The notes below the pieces were generated by a model. It was not told the origin of the DNA. It was given only the letters and a program-made list of their open reading frames with translations, and searched no databases. A stretch of DNA of 64,000 nucleotides from Alcanivorax sp. (lineage in GTDB: Bacteria > Pseudomonadota > Gammaproteobacteria > Pseudomonadales > Alcanivoracaceae): contig CP051239.1 of the NCBI GenBank assembly GCA_017794945.1, forward strand, positions 1,788,692 to 1,852,691. Direction: 5' to 3'. Positions within the stretch are counted from its first letter, which is position 1, and each line of letters begins with the position of its first letter. A program made the position numbers and the translations under genes. Below are positions 51,927 through 60,744 of this stretch, piece after piece.

Positions 51927-54794
51927 ATGACTGATCCGGACTATTCCGGCCTGCCCGACGAACTCTCCGTGTTGGTGACCCGGCACTGGCAGCGGTTCCA
52001 GGAAGTGGGCCATGTTCTCCCCGACGCCCTTCTCAAAGAGCTGCCCCGTGTCTGGGCGGGCTCCGATTACGTGGCGGAGCAATTCATTCGCGACGCGGAC
52101 CTGGGGGACTGGCTGGCCGGCTGCGCGCTCAAGGCGCGCCTCGAGCCCGGCCGGCTGGCGGAGGAGATCAGCCAGGCGGTGATGGCCTGTGACGACGAGG
52201 ACGCCCTCAAGGCCACGCTGCGCCGCCTTCGCCACCGCCATATGGTGCGCCTGATCTGGCGGGATCTCACCGGGCTGGCGGACTACCACGCCACCGTGGC
52301 CGACCTGTCGTTGCTGGCCGACACACTGATCGCCACCGCCCTGGAAAAGCTCTACCTGTGGGCCTGCGAGCGCAACGGCACGCCCCGCGACGAGCAGGGC
52401 CGGCCGGTGAAGCTGGTGGTGCTGGCGATGGGCAAGCTGGGCGCCCGCGAACTGAACCTGTCCTCGGACATCGACCTGATCTTCGCCTACGAAGACGAAG
52501 GGGAGATCGAAGGCGAGCGCCGCAATCTCACCCACCACCAGTTCTTCCTGCGCCTGGGCCAGCAACTGATCAAGGCCCTCGACCAGACCACCGGCGACGG
52601 TTTCGTGTTCCGGGTCGACATGCGTCTGCGCCCCTGGGGTAAGAGCGGCGCCCTGGCGGTGGGCTTCGACGCCATGGAAAGCTATTACGAAAACCAGGGC
52701 CGCGAATGGGAGCGCTACGCGCTGATCAAGATGCGCCCGGTGGCCGGCGACCTGGACGCCGGCGCGCGTCTGATCGAGCGGCTCAACCCCTTTGTGTACC
52801 GCCGTTATATCGATTACGGGGCGTTCGAATCACTGCGGGAAATGAAAGGCCTGATCGAGCGCGAGGTGAACCGCAAGGGCATGCAGGCGGACGTCAAGCT
52901 GGGCGCCGGCGGCATCCGCGAAGTGGAGTTCATCGTCCAGGCGTTCCAGCTGATCCGCGGCGGCCAGTTGCCGAGCCTGCGCGACCCGAACCTGATGAAA
53001 GTGCTGCCGATGCTGGTGGAAGAGGGCATGCTGCCCGAGGACGTGGTCGCCGAACTGGCCGACGCCTACGTCTTTCTGCGCGATGTGGAACACCGCCTGC
53101 AGGCGGTCAACGACCGCCAGACCCAGCGCCTGCCCGACGACGAGCTGGGCTGGCAGCGTCTCACCTTCGCCATGGACTTTTCCGCCCGCGCGCCGTTCGA
53201 GCGGGCGCTGCGCCGGCACCGCGAGCAGGTGCGCTATCACTTCAGTCAGGTGATCGCCGATCCCCAGCAGGAAGCGGAGGTGTCCGAGGGCGACCAGGAG
53301 TTGCTCGACCTGTGGCGGGGTGACGTGGAGCGCGACGCCGCGGTGGCCCACCTGGAGGCGATCGGCGTCCAGCAGGCCGGCGAGGTGTTGGATCAGTTGG
53401 AGACCCTGCGCCACTCCCGCGGCGTCGAGAACATGCAGCGCATCGGCCGCGACCGGCTCGACAAGCTGATGCCGCTGCTGCTGGAAGCGCTCGGCTACCA
53501 GGGCCACGGCGCGGTCACCGCCGCCCGCCTGATCTCGTTCGTGGAATCGGTGCTGCGTCGCAGTGCCTATATCGCCCTGCTGGTGGAGAACCCGGGCGCG
53601 CTGACGCAGCTGGTGAAATTGTCCGGCGCCAGCCCCTGGATCGCCGAGCGCCTGGCCCGCCACCCGGTGCTGCTCGACGAGCTGCTCGACGTCAGCACCC
53701 TGTACTCGCCGCCGGCCCGCTCGCAGCTGGACGACGAACTGCGCCAGCAACTGCTGCGCGTGGCCGAGGACGATCTGGAACAGCAGATGGAGGTGCTGCG
53801 TAACTTCAAGCAGGCCCATCTGCTGCGCGTGGCGGCCTCCGAGGTCACCGAGGTGCTGCCGCTGATGAAGGTGAGCGACTACCTGACCTGGCTGGCGGAA
53901 AGCATTCTCAACCAGGTGGTGATGCTGGCCTGGGAACCCATGGTGGAACGCCACGGGCGACCGGTGCGCGACGACGGCCAGCCGTGCAGCCCGGACTTCG
54001 TGGTGGTGGGTTACGGCAAGCTGGGCGGCATCGAGCTGGGCCACAACTCCGACCTGGACCTGGTATTCCTGCACGACGCCGCCAGCGGCGGCAACACCGA
54101 CGGCGACAAGCCGGTCTCCAACGAACAGTTCTACGCCCGCCTGGGTCAGCGCATCGTGCACATTCTTTCCACGCGCACCATGAGCGGCCAGCTCTATGAA
54201 GTGGATACCCGGCTGCGGCCCAGCGGCAGCGCCGGCTTGCTGGTATCGTCCATGGAGGCGTTCCGCAAATACCAGCTGCAGGACGCCTGGACCTGGGAGC
54301 ATCAGGCGCTGGTGCGCGCCCGGGTGGTGGCCGGCTGCAACCGCGCCCGTCAGCGTTTCGAGGCGATCCGCGACGAGGTGCTGTGCCGCGAGCGGGACCA
54401 GGAGGGGCTGCGCGTGGACGTGCTCGCCATGCGCGACAAGATGGTCGACCACCTGGCCTCCAATCAGCCCGGCTGCTTCCATCTCAAGCAGGATCCCGGT
54501 GGTATCGTCGATATCGAATTTATGGTCCAATACGGGGTTCTACGATGGGCCTCCCGCCACGGTGAACTGACCCGTTTCACCGACAATGTGCGGCTGCTTG
54601 AAACCCTCGCCGCTCTGGAATTGATGCCGGCCCAGGATGCCGGCCTGCTTCGGGAAGCCTACCTGGCCTACCGGTCCGCGGCCCATCGCGCGTCACTGCG
54701 CAAAGAAAAGTCCATCGTCGGCGACGGTGAGTTCCGCGAACTGCGGGACGGCGTGCGGACGATCTGGCAACACTGGTTCGATCTTGCGAAATAA
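51927..54794 (+). CDS. glnE: Glutamine synthetase adenylyltransferase/deadenylase
   Basis: 955 residues, the full bifunctional length. Two nucleotidyltransferase domains are visible: the N-terminal deadenylase with LGARELNLSSDIDLIFAYED and the C-terminal adenylyltransferase with LGGIELGHNSDLDLVFLHD. Each is followed by a helical regulatory region (VDMRLRPWGKSGALAVGFDA; VDTRLRPSGSAGLLVSSMEA). It modifies glutamine synthetase in response to PII. The 67-bp gap upstream and a 33-bp gap before ilvE suggest independent or weakly coupled expression. Confidence 0.97.
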   Translation: MTDPDYSGLPDELSVLVTRHWQRFQEVGHVLPDALLKELPRVWAGSDYVAEQFIRDADLGDWLAGCALKARLEPGRLAEEISQAVMACDDEDALKATLRRLRHRHMVRLIWRDLTGLADYHATVADLSLLADTLIATALEKLYLWACERNGTPRDEQGRPVKLVVLAMGKLGARELNLSSDIDLIFAYEDEGEIEGERRNLTHHQFFLRLGQQLIKALDQTTGDGFVFRVDMRLRPWGKSGALAVGFDAMESYYENQGREWERYALIKMRPVAGDLDAGARLIERLNPFVYRRYIDYGAFESLREMKGLIEREVNRKGMQADVKLGAGGIREVEFIVQAFQLIRGGQLPSLRDPNLMKVLPMLVEEGMLPEDVVAELADAYVFLRDVEHRLQAVNDRQTQRLPDDELGWQRLTFAMDFSARAPFERALRRHREQVRYHFSQVIADPQQEAEVSEGDQELLDLWRGDVERDAAVAHLEAIGVQQAGEVLDQLETLRHSRGVENMQRIGRDRLDKLMPLLLEALGYQGHGAVTAARLISFVESVLRRSAYIALLVENPGALTQLVKLSGASPWIAERLARHPVLLDELLDVSTLYSPPARSQLDDELRQQLLRVAEDDLEQQMEVLRNFKQAHLLRVAASEVTEVLPLMKVSDYLTWLAESILNQVVMLAWEPMVERHGRPVRDDGQPCSPDFVVVGYGKLGGIELGHNSDLDLVFLHDAASGGNTDGDKPVSNEQFYARLGQRIVHILSTRTMSGQLYEVDTRLRPSGSAGLLVSSMEAFRKYQLQDAWTWEHQALVRARVVAGCNRARQRFEAIRDEVLCRERDQEGLRVDVLAMRDKMVDHLASNQPGCFHLKQDPGGIVDIEFMVQYGVLRWASRHGELTRFTDNVRLLETLAALELMPAQDAGLLREAYLAYRSAAHRASLRKEKSIVGDGEFRELRDGVRTIWQHWFDLAK

Positions 54795-54827
54795 CGGCTC
54801 TACCTGTGGATTGGGAGTGTGACCGCC

Positions 54828-55751
54828 ATGTCGATGGCTCAACGAGACGGTTTTATCTGGCTGGACAATGAAATGGTGCCTTGGCGCGAAGCCAAGACCC
54901 ATGTGCTGACCCATACCCTGCATTACGGCATGGGGGTGTTCGAAGGCGTGCGGGCTTACGAGACCGCCCGGGGTCCGGCCATTTTCCGGCTCAAGGAGCA
55001 CACCGACCGGTTGTTCAACAGCGCCCATATCCTGAACATGAAGATTCCTTACACCAAGGAACAGATCAACCAGGCGCAGATCGACGCGGTGCGCGAAAAC
55101 AAACTGCCGCACGCCTACCTGCGCCCGATGGTGTTCTACGGCAGCGAAGGCATGGGCCTGCGCGCCCACAACCTGAAAGTGCACGTCATGGTCGCCGCCT
55201 GGGAATGGCCCGCCTACATGAGCCCGGAAGCCCTGGAGCTGGGCATCAAGGTGCGCACCTCCAGCTACACCCGGCACCACGTCAACATCACCATGTGCAA
55301 GGCCAAGGCCAACGGCAATTACATCAATTCCATGCTGGCCCTGAACGAAGCCCTGTCCGGCGGCGCCGACGAAGCGCTGCTGCTGGATAACGAAGGCTAT
55401 GTGGCGGAAGGCTCCGGCGAAAACGTGTTCCTGATCCGCGACAAGGTGCTGTATACCCCGGAGCTGACCTCCTGCCTGGACGGTATTACCCGCAAGACCA
55501 TCATCCAGTTGGCCGAGGAGCACGGTTACACGGTGCGCGAGAAGCGCCTCACCCGCGATGAGTTCTACATCGCCGACGAGGCCTTCTTCACCGGCACCGC
55601 CGCGGAAGTGACGCCGATCCGTGAACTGGACGGCCGCATCATCGGTGAAGGCAAGCGCGGGCCGATCACCGAAGAGCTGCAGACCGTCTATTTCGATCTG
55701 GTGCGCGACAAGCACGACCGCCACCAGGAATGGCTGACCCACGTTTCCTGA
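54828..55751 (+). CDS. ilvE: Branched-chain amino acid aminotransferase
   Basis: 307 residues from the ATG at 54828, with GGGAG about 11 bases upstream; ATG two codons later is possible. Class IV PLP aminotransferase for leucine, isoleucine and valine. The PLP lysine is Lys160 in CKAKANGNYINSMLALNEAL. Conserved HTLHYGMGVFEGVRAYET, YLRPMVFYGSEGMGL and EGSGENVFLI (as AEGSGENVFL) are present, as is FFTGTAAEVTPIRELDGR. It is followed immediately by waaF. Confidence 0.96.
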   Translation: MSMAQRDGFIWLDNEMVPWREAKTHVLTHTLHYGMGVFEGVRAYETARGPAIFRLKEHTDRLFNSAHILNMKIPYTKEQINQAQIDAVRENKLPHAYLRPMVFYGSEGMGLRAHNLKVHVMVAAWEWPAYMSPEALELGIKVRTSSYTRHHVNITMCKAKANGNYINSMLALNEALSGGADEALLLDNEGYVAEGSGENVFLIRDKVLYTPELTSCLDGITRKTIIQLAEEHGYTVREKRLTRDEFYIADEAFFTGTAAEVTPIRELDGRIIGEGKRGPITEELQTVYFDLVRDKHDRHQEWLTHVS

Positions 55752-56795
55752 GTGTCTGAACCGCGGCGCCCACGCATCCTGGTCGTCGGCCCGTCCTGGG
55801 TCGGCGACATGGTCATGGCCCAAACGCTGTTCGCCGAACTGCAGCGGCAGCGGCCCTGCGACATTGATGTGCTGGCGCCGGCCTGGTGCCGGCCGCTGCT
55901 GTCGCGCATGCCGGAAGTGCGCCAGGCACTGGATCTGCCGTTCGGCCACGGCGAACTGAAGCTGCGCCAGCGGCGCGCCGAAGGCCGTGCCCTGCGCGGC
56001 GGCTACGACCGCGCCTTTGTGCTCCCCAATTCCCTCAAGTCCGCCCTGATCCCGTTCTGGGCCGGCGTCCCGGTGCGCACCGGCTGGCGTGGCGAAATGC
56101 GTTACGGCCTGCTTAACGACGTGCGCAAGCTGGACAAAGAGCGTTACCCGCTGATGGTGCAGCGCTTCGTGGCGCTGGCCCTGGACGCGGACGCGCCGCC
56201 GCCCCTGGAAACGATTCAACCGCCGCGGCTGCGCGTGGACAGCGACGCCGTGGCCGCCGCCCGCGCCGACCAGCGGCTCGCCGACGACCGGCCGGTGCTG
56301 GGGCTGTGCCCCGGCGCCGAATTCGGCCCGTCCAAGCGCTGGCCGGAGTACCACTACGCCGCCGTGGCCCGCCACTGGATCGCGCAGGGCGGCCGGGTGT
56401 GGCTGTTCGGTTCCGCCAAGGACCGGCCGGTGGCCGAGCAGATCATAGACGCGCTGCCCGAGGCCCAGCGTGGCGAGGCCGCGATCCTGGCCGGCGCCAC
56501 CAGCCTGGAGCAGGCGGTGGACCTGCTCTCGGTCACCGACGCCGTGGTCAGCAACGATTCAGGCCTGATGCACATCGCCGCCGCCCTGGGCCGGCCGCTG
56601 GTGGCGGTGTACGGTTCAACCTCACCCGGCTTTACGCCGCCGCTGGGCGAAGCGGTGGCGATTGAGCGGCTGGGGCTGGAATGCAGCCCCTGTTTCCAGC
56701 GCGAATGCCCGCTGGGCCACCTCAATTGTCTTCGCCAACTGGAGCCGGACCGGGTGATTCAGGCCCTGGCACGGTTGCCGGGCGTGCCGCGATGA
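55752..56795 (+). CDS. waaF: ADP-heptose:LPS heptosyltransferase II
   Basis: 347 residues. GTG start immediately after the ilvE stop. GT9 family: RILVVGPSWVGDMVMAQTLF matches WaaF. Other hallmarks are YDRAFVLPNSLKSALIPFWA, GVPVRTGWRGEMRYGLLNDV, LCPGAEFGPSKRWP and VVSNDSGLMHIAAALGRPLV (the ADP-heptose site), then CFQRECPLGHLNC. It adds the second heptose to the LPS inner core at the cytoplasmic face. First gene of a co-directional LPS core run with waaC, waaG and waaP. Confidence 0.96.
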   Translation: MSEPRRPRILVVGPSWVGDMVMAQTLFAELQRQRPCDIDVLAPAWCRPLLSRMPEVRQALDLPFGHGELKLRQRRAEGRALRGGYDRAFVLPNSLKSALIPFWAGVPVRTGWRGEMRYGLLNDVRKLDKERYPLMVQRFVALALDADAPPPLETIQPPRLRVDSDAVAAARADQRLADDRPVLGLCPGAEFGPSKRWPEYHYAAVARHWIAQGGRVWLFGSAKDRPVAEQIIDALPEAQRGEAAILAGATSLEQAVDLLSVTDAVVSNDSGLMHIAAALGRPLVAVYGSTSPGFTPPLGEAVAIERLGLECSPCFQRECPLGHLNCLRQLEPDRVIQALARLPGVPR

Positions 56796-56814
56796 ACCAC
56801 GACGGACGGGCGGT

Positions 56815-57885
56815 ATGCGTGTTCTGCTGATCAAAACCTCCTCCATGGGCGATGTGATCCACACCCTGCCGGCGATCACCGACGCCGCCCGGGCGATCCC
56901 GGGCCTGCGGTTGGACTGGGTGGTGGAAGAGGGCTTCGCCGACCTGGCCGGGCGCCACCCGGCGGTGGAGCGGGTGCTGCCCTGCGCCCTGCGCCGTTGG
57001 CGCCGGCACCCCTGGCGCGCCCGGCGCAGCGGCGAGTGGACCACCTTCAAGAACGCCCTGCGCGAACCGGAATACGACGCCGTGATCGACGCCCAGGGCC
57101 TGATCAAAAGCGCCTTTATCACCCGCCTGGCGCGCGGTCCCAAGTTCGGCCTGGATAAAGCGTCCGCCCGCGAGCCCTGGTCGGCGCTGGCGTTGGACCG
57201 GCCGCTGCCGGTATCCCGGGACGGCCACGCGGTGACCCGGGTGCGGCAACTGTTCGCCGCCGCCCTCGGTTACTCCGCCCCGGGCAGCGCCCCGGATTAC
57301 GGCTTGCGCCGCACCCGCGCGCCGCGCCCGCTGGCCGCGCCCGGCGCCGAGCTGGTGTTCTGCCACGGCACCACCTGGCCGACCAAGCACTATCCGGAAG
57401 CCTACTGGCGCGCCCTGGCGGAACGGGCCGCAGCCGCCGGCCAGCGGGTGTGGCTGCCGTGGGGCAATGACACCGAACGCGCCCGCGCGGAACGCATCGC
57501 GCAAGGGCTGACCGGCGTCGAGGTGCTGCCGCGCCTGTCCCTGTCCACGCTCACCGACCGGATGCTGGCCTGGGACGGCTTCGTCGCCGTCGACACCGGC
57601 CTGGCCCACCTGGCCGCCGCCGCCGGGCTGCCGGGGGTGGCGCTGTACGGGCCCACCGACCCGCGCCTGACCGGCGTCTGGGGGCCGCGCGCCCGCTCGC
57701 TGGCGGCGGAGTTTCCCTGCGCCCCCTGCGTGCAGGAAAAGTGCACCTACCAGGGCAACCTGGGCCAGGGGGTGAACCCGCCCTGTTTCAGCAGCCTCAA
57801 GCCGCACCGCGTCTGGCAGGCGTTGCTGGAAGTGACGGCGGACGGAGCCGCCGACCGCGTGATACCGACGGAGGGCCGCCGATGA
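56815..57885 (+). CDS. waaC: LPS heptosyltransferase I
   Basis: 356 residues. The opening RVLLIKTSSMGDVIHTLPAI is the WaaC hallmark. GT9 family: YDAVIDAQGLIKSAFITRLA, GPKFGLDKASARE, LVFCHGTTWPTKHYPEAYWR and FVAVDTGLAHLAAAAGLPGV. Adds the first heptose to Kdo2-lipid A. It is somewhat longer than E. coli WaaC because of a C-terminal extension (ADGAADRVIPTEGRR). Its stop overlaps the waaG ATG. Confidence 0.96.
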   Translation: MRVLLIKTSSMGDVIHTLPAITDAARAIPGLRLDWVVEEGFADLAGRHPAVERVLPCALRRWRRHPWRARRSGEWTTFKNALREPEYDAVIDAQGLIKSAFITRLARGPKFGLDKASAREPWSALALDRPLPVSRDGHAVTRVRQLFAAALGYSAPGSAPDYGLRRTRAPRPLAAPGAELVFCHGTTWPTKHYPEAYWRALAERAAAAGQRVWLPWGNDTERARAERIAQGLTGVEVLPRLSLSTLTDRMLAWDGFVAVDTGLAHLAAAAGLPGVALYGPTDPRLTGVWGPRARSLAAEFPCAPCVQEKCTYQGNLGQGVNPPCFSSLKPHRVWQALLEVTADGAADRVIPTEGRR

Positions 57886-58982
57886 AGCTGGCGTTCCTGC
57901 TGTTCGAATACTTTCCCTACGGCGGTTTGCAACGGGACCTGGTGGCGATCGCCGGCAAGGCCTTGCAACGCGGCCACCAGGTCACGGTGTTCACCCGCGC
58001 CTGGCACGGCGACCCGGTCACCGTGGACGGGCTGGAGGTGCGCACCCTGCCGTCCGCCGCCCGCAGCAACCACGCCCGCGACGCGGATTTCGCCCACCGG
58101 GTCGCCACGCAGCTGGACGGCTTTGACCGGGTGGTGGGGTTCAACAAAATGCCGGGGCTGGACTGGTACTACGCCGCCGACGGCTGTCTGGCGGCCCGCT
58201 ACCAGGGTCTGAAGACGGTGCTGCCGCGCTACCGCAGCAAGCTGGCCATGGAGGCCGCGGTGTTCGGCGTGGACGCCGCCACCGGGGTGCTCTCCATCTC
58301 GCCGCCGCAGAAGGCGCTCTACCAGCACCACTACGGCACCCCGGACGCCCGCTTCGTGTCGCTGCCGCCGGGCATCCGGCGCGACCGGGCACAGCCCGCC
58401 GACCATCTGCACCGCCGCACCGTCCTGCGCGCCGAGCTGGGCATCAGTGAAGTGACGCCCATGCTGCTGTTCGTGGGCTCCGGCTTTCGCACCAAGGGCC
58501 TGGACCGGGCCCTGCAGGCCCTGGCCGGCCTGCCCGGCGACGCCCGCCTGTTCGTGGTCGGTGAGGACAAGGCGGCGCCCTACCAGCGGCAGGCGCGGCG
58601 TCTGGGTCTGGAAGGGCGGGTGCACTTCATGGGCGGCCGCGACGACGTGCCGGCCTGGCTATGGGCGGCGGACCTGCTGGTGCACCCGGCCTACGCCGAG
58701 AACACCGGCACGGTGCTGCTGGAAGCGGCCATCGCCGGCTTGCCGGTGCTGACCACCCGCGCCTGCGGCTACGCCGACTACATTCGCGACGCGGACCTGG
58801 GCCGGGTGCTGGACGATCCCACCCCGGAGACCCTGGTCGCCGCCGCCCGGGAATTGCTGGCCCTGGACCGGCCCGCCTGGTGGGAAAAAGCGGCCCGCTT
58901 CGCCGAGCAGGCGGACATCTACAGCCTCACGGACCACGCGGTGGACGCCATCGAAGGCGAGCCGCCGGGGGCACGGCAATGA
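57882..58982 (+). CDS. waaG: LPS core glycosyltransferase WaaG
   Basis: 366 residues. GT4 family, GT-B fold. LAFLLFEYFPYGGLQRDLVA is the WaaG opening, then FNKMPGLDWYYAADGCLAAR and FVGSGFRTKGLDRALQALAG. The C-terminal HPAYAENTGTVLLEAAIAGL with EN...E is the nucleotide-sugar site. In E. coli it transfers glucose, and in Pseudomonas galactosamine, to heptose II. Both starts and stops overlap neighbours (ATGA), so it is translationally coupled in the core operon. Confidence 0.94.
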   Translation: MKLAFLLFEYFPYGGLQRDLVAIAGKALQRGHQVTVFTRAWHGDPVTVDGLEVRTLPSAARSNHARDADFAHRVATQLDGFDRVVGFNKMPGLDWYYAADGCLAARYQGLKTVLPRYRSKLAMEAAVFGVDAATGVLSISPPQKALYQHHYGTPDARFVSLPPGIRRDRAQPADHLHRRTVLRAELGISEVTPMLLFVGSGFRTKGLDRALQALAGLPGDARLFVVGEDKAAPYQRQARRLGLEGRVHFMGGRDDVPAWLWAADLLVHPAYAENTGTVLLEAAIAGLPVLTTRACGYADYIRDADLGRVLDDPTPETLVAAARELLALDRPAWWEKAARFAEQADIYSLTDHAVDAIEGEPPGARQ

Positions 58983-59833
58983 ACGCCCGGGCCCTGTTCC
59001 TGCGCGACGATCTGGCCGCCGCCTGGCGCGGGCGGGAGCCGTTCGCGCAGGCCGCCACCCAGCCCGGCGAGATCTATCGCGCCCGCGAAGGCCGCCGCAC
59101 GCTGCGTTTCGAAGCCGCCGGCCGGCCCTACTTTCTGAAGTACCACGGCGGCATCGGCTGGCGTGAGATCATCAAGAACCTGACCCAGGCCAAGGCGCCG
59201 GTGCTCGGCGCCATGTCCGAAGTGCGCGCGATCCGCGCCGTCGCCGCCGCCGGCATCGACACCCTGACCATCGCCGGTTACGGCTGCCGCGGCGCCAACC
59301 CGGCGCGCCAGCAATCGTTTCTGGTCACCGATGAGCTGGTCGACACGGTCAGCCTGGAAGAGTTGGGCGAGGCCTGGCGTCTGGATCCCGGGCCGGCGTC
59401 GTTCAAATGGGCGCTGATCCGCCGGGTGGGGGAGATCGCCCGGGTCATGCACGGCGCCGGCGTGAACCACCGGGATTTCTATCTGGGTCATTTCCTGATG
59501 GGGCGTGACGCGGTGGCCGGGCACGACGCCTCCGCACCGCTGTATCTGATTGATCTGCACCGCTCCCAGGTGCGCAACAAGGTGCCGCGCCGCTGGCGCA
59601 ACAAGGACGTGGGCGGCCTGTATTACTCCACCGCCCGGCTGGATCTCACCCAGCGCGATCTGCTGCGCTTCGTGCGCGCCTACACCGGCCAGCCGCTGCG
59701 TGAGGCGTTGCGCGAGCACGCCGCCCTGTGGCGCGCCAGCCGCAAAGAGGCGGAGAAAATCTACCGCCGCTATTTCGAGATCGAGCCCAGCTTCCCGCTG
59801 CGCTACTGCGAGCATCCGGGGAAGGATATATGA
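58979..59833 (+). CDS. waaP: LPS heptose kinase WaaP
   Basis: 284 residues, Kdo/WaaP kinase family. The active-site loop is NHRDFYLGHFLM (catalytic Asp), and the metal-binding segment is LYLIDLHRSQVRNKVPRRWR. The ATP lysine is in YFLKYHGGIGWREIIKNL. It phosphorylates heptose I of the LPS core, a step essential in Pseudomonas. Overlaps waaG and the following glycosyltransferase by 4 bp each. Confidence 0.95.
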   Translation: MNARALFLRDDLAAAWRGREPFAQAATQPGEIYRAREGRRTLRFEAAGRPYFLKYHGGIGWREIIKNLTQAKAPVLGAMSEVRAIRAVAAAGIDTLTIAGYGCRGANPARQQSFLVTDELVDTVSLEELGEAWRLDPGPASFKWALIRRVGEIARVMHGAGVNHRDFYLGHFLMGRDAVAGHDASAPLYLIDLHRSQVRNKVPRRWRNKDVGGLYYSTARLDLTQRDLLRFVRAYTGQPLREALREHAALWRASRKEAEKIYRRYFEIEPSFPLRYCEHPGKDI

Positions 59834-60744
59834 GCGGCGCGCCGGCGTTTTCCATCGTCATCCCCGCCTACAACTACGCTCACTTCCTGCGCCGGGCGGT
59901 GGCGTCCGCTTGTACCCAGGAGGGCGCCGACGTGGAGGTGCTGGTGATCGACGACGGCTCCACCGACGACACCCCGGCGGTGATGGACGGTCTGGTTGCC
60001 GAGTTCGGCGGGCGGCTGACCTATCACCGCCAGACCAACCAGGGCCCGGCGGCGGCGCGGGCGAAGGGGCTGGCCCTGGCCCGCCACGACTGGCTGGTGT
60101 TTCTCGACGCCGACGACGAGCTGCTGCCGGGGGCACTGCGGGTGTTCGCCGATCTGATCACCGCTCACCCGCGCGGCCGCGTCGCCATCGCCGGCCACCT
60201 GGCCCGCCATGGCGAGCGCGAGCGCCGGGTCATGCCGGGGCCGGTGAGCGACAGCCGGCAAGCCAATTTCGCCGCCTACCTGGACAAGCAACTGAGCCTG
60301 TCCAACGGCGCCTGCGCCTTGCACCGGTCGGTGTTCGATACCGCGCCGCTGGCGTCGCCGTTGCCGCACACCGAGGACATGCCGGTGTTCGCCCATCTGA
60401 TGGCCTGCTACGACGCCTGCAAAAGCGACCAGCCGGTGCTGCGGGTGTATCACCATGGCGGCAGCCGCCGTAACGATGTGGCGGCGGCGCTGGCGTTGGG
60501 CATGGACCTGGAGCGGGCCATCTTTGATGATAATGGTTTGCCTGAGTGGGCCGGCGAGCTGCGGCGCGGTTACCGGGCGCGGCGCGCCCTGTCGCTGCTC
60601 AAGCTGGCGGCCCGCGGCGGCCGGCCGGACCAGGTGCGTTTTTTCTTTCATCGCGCGCTCGGCGCCGATTGGCGGCGGGCATTGCAGCCGCGCTATCTGC
60701 GCCGGTACCTTGCCAGTTTCGTCCGCCGCCGGAAGCCATCGTGA
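59830..60744 (+). CDS. GT2 family glycosyltransferase, LPS core cluster
   Basis: 304 residues. GT-A fold: SIVIPAYNYAHFLRRAVASA, VLVIDDGSTDDTPAVMDGL and the DxD-type HDWLVFLDADDELLPGALRV. The C-terminal half has basic residues (RRYLASFVRRRKPS) suited to membrane contact. The acceptor is probably a core sugar, judging from its place between waaP and a kinase gene, overlapping each by 4 bp. The sugar donor is unknown. Confidence 0.88.
   Translation: MSGAPAFSIVIPAYNYAHFLRRAVASACTQEGADVEVLVIDDGSTDDTPAVMDGLVAEFGGRLTYHRQTNQGPAAARAKGLALARHDWLVFLDADDELLPGALRVFADLITAHPRGRVAIAGHLARHGERERRVMPGPVSDSRQANFAAYLDKQLSLSNGACALHRSVFDTAPLASPLPHTEDMPVFAHLMACYDACKSDQPVLRVYHHGGSRRNDVAAALALGMDLERAIFDDNGLPEWAGELRRGYRARRALSLLKLAARGGRPDQVRFFFHRALGADWRRALQPRYLRRYLASFVRRRKPS

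Noticed and set aside
52830..54530. 566-codon frame antisense to glnE
   Set aside because: Composition artefact; glnE is complete on the plus strand.
54693..56375. 560-codon frame antisense to glnE/ilvE/waaF
   Set aside because: Spans three well-supported genes and has no recognisable domain.
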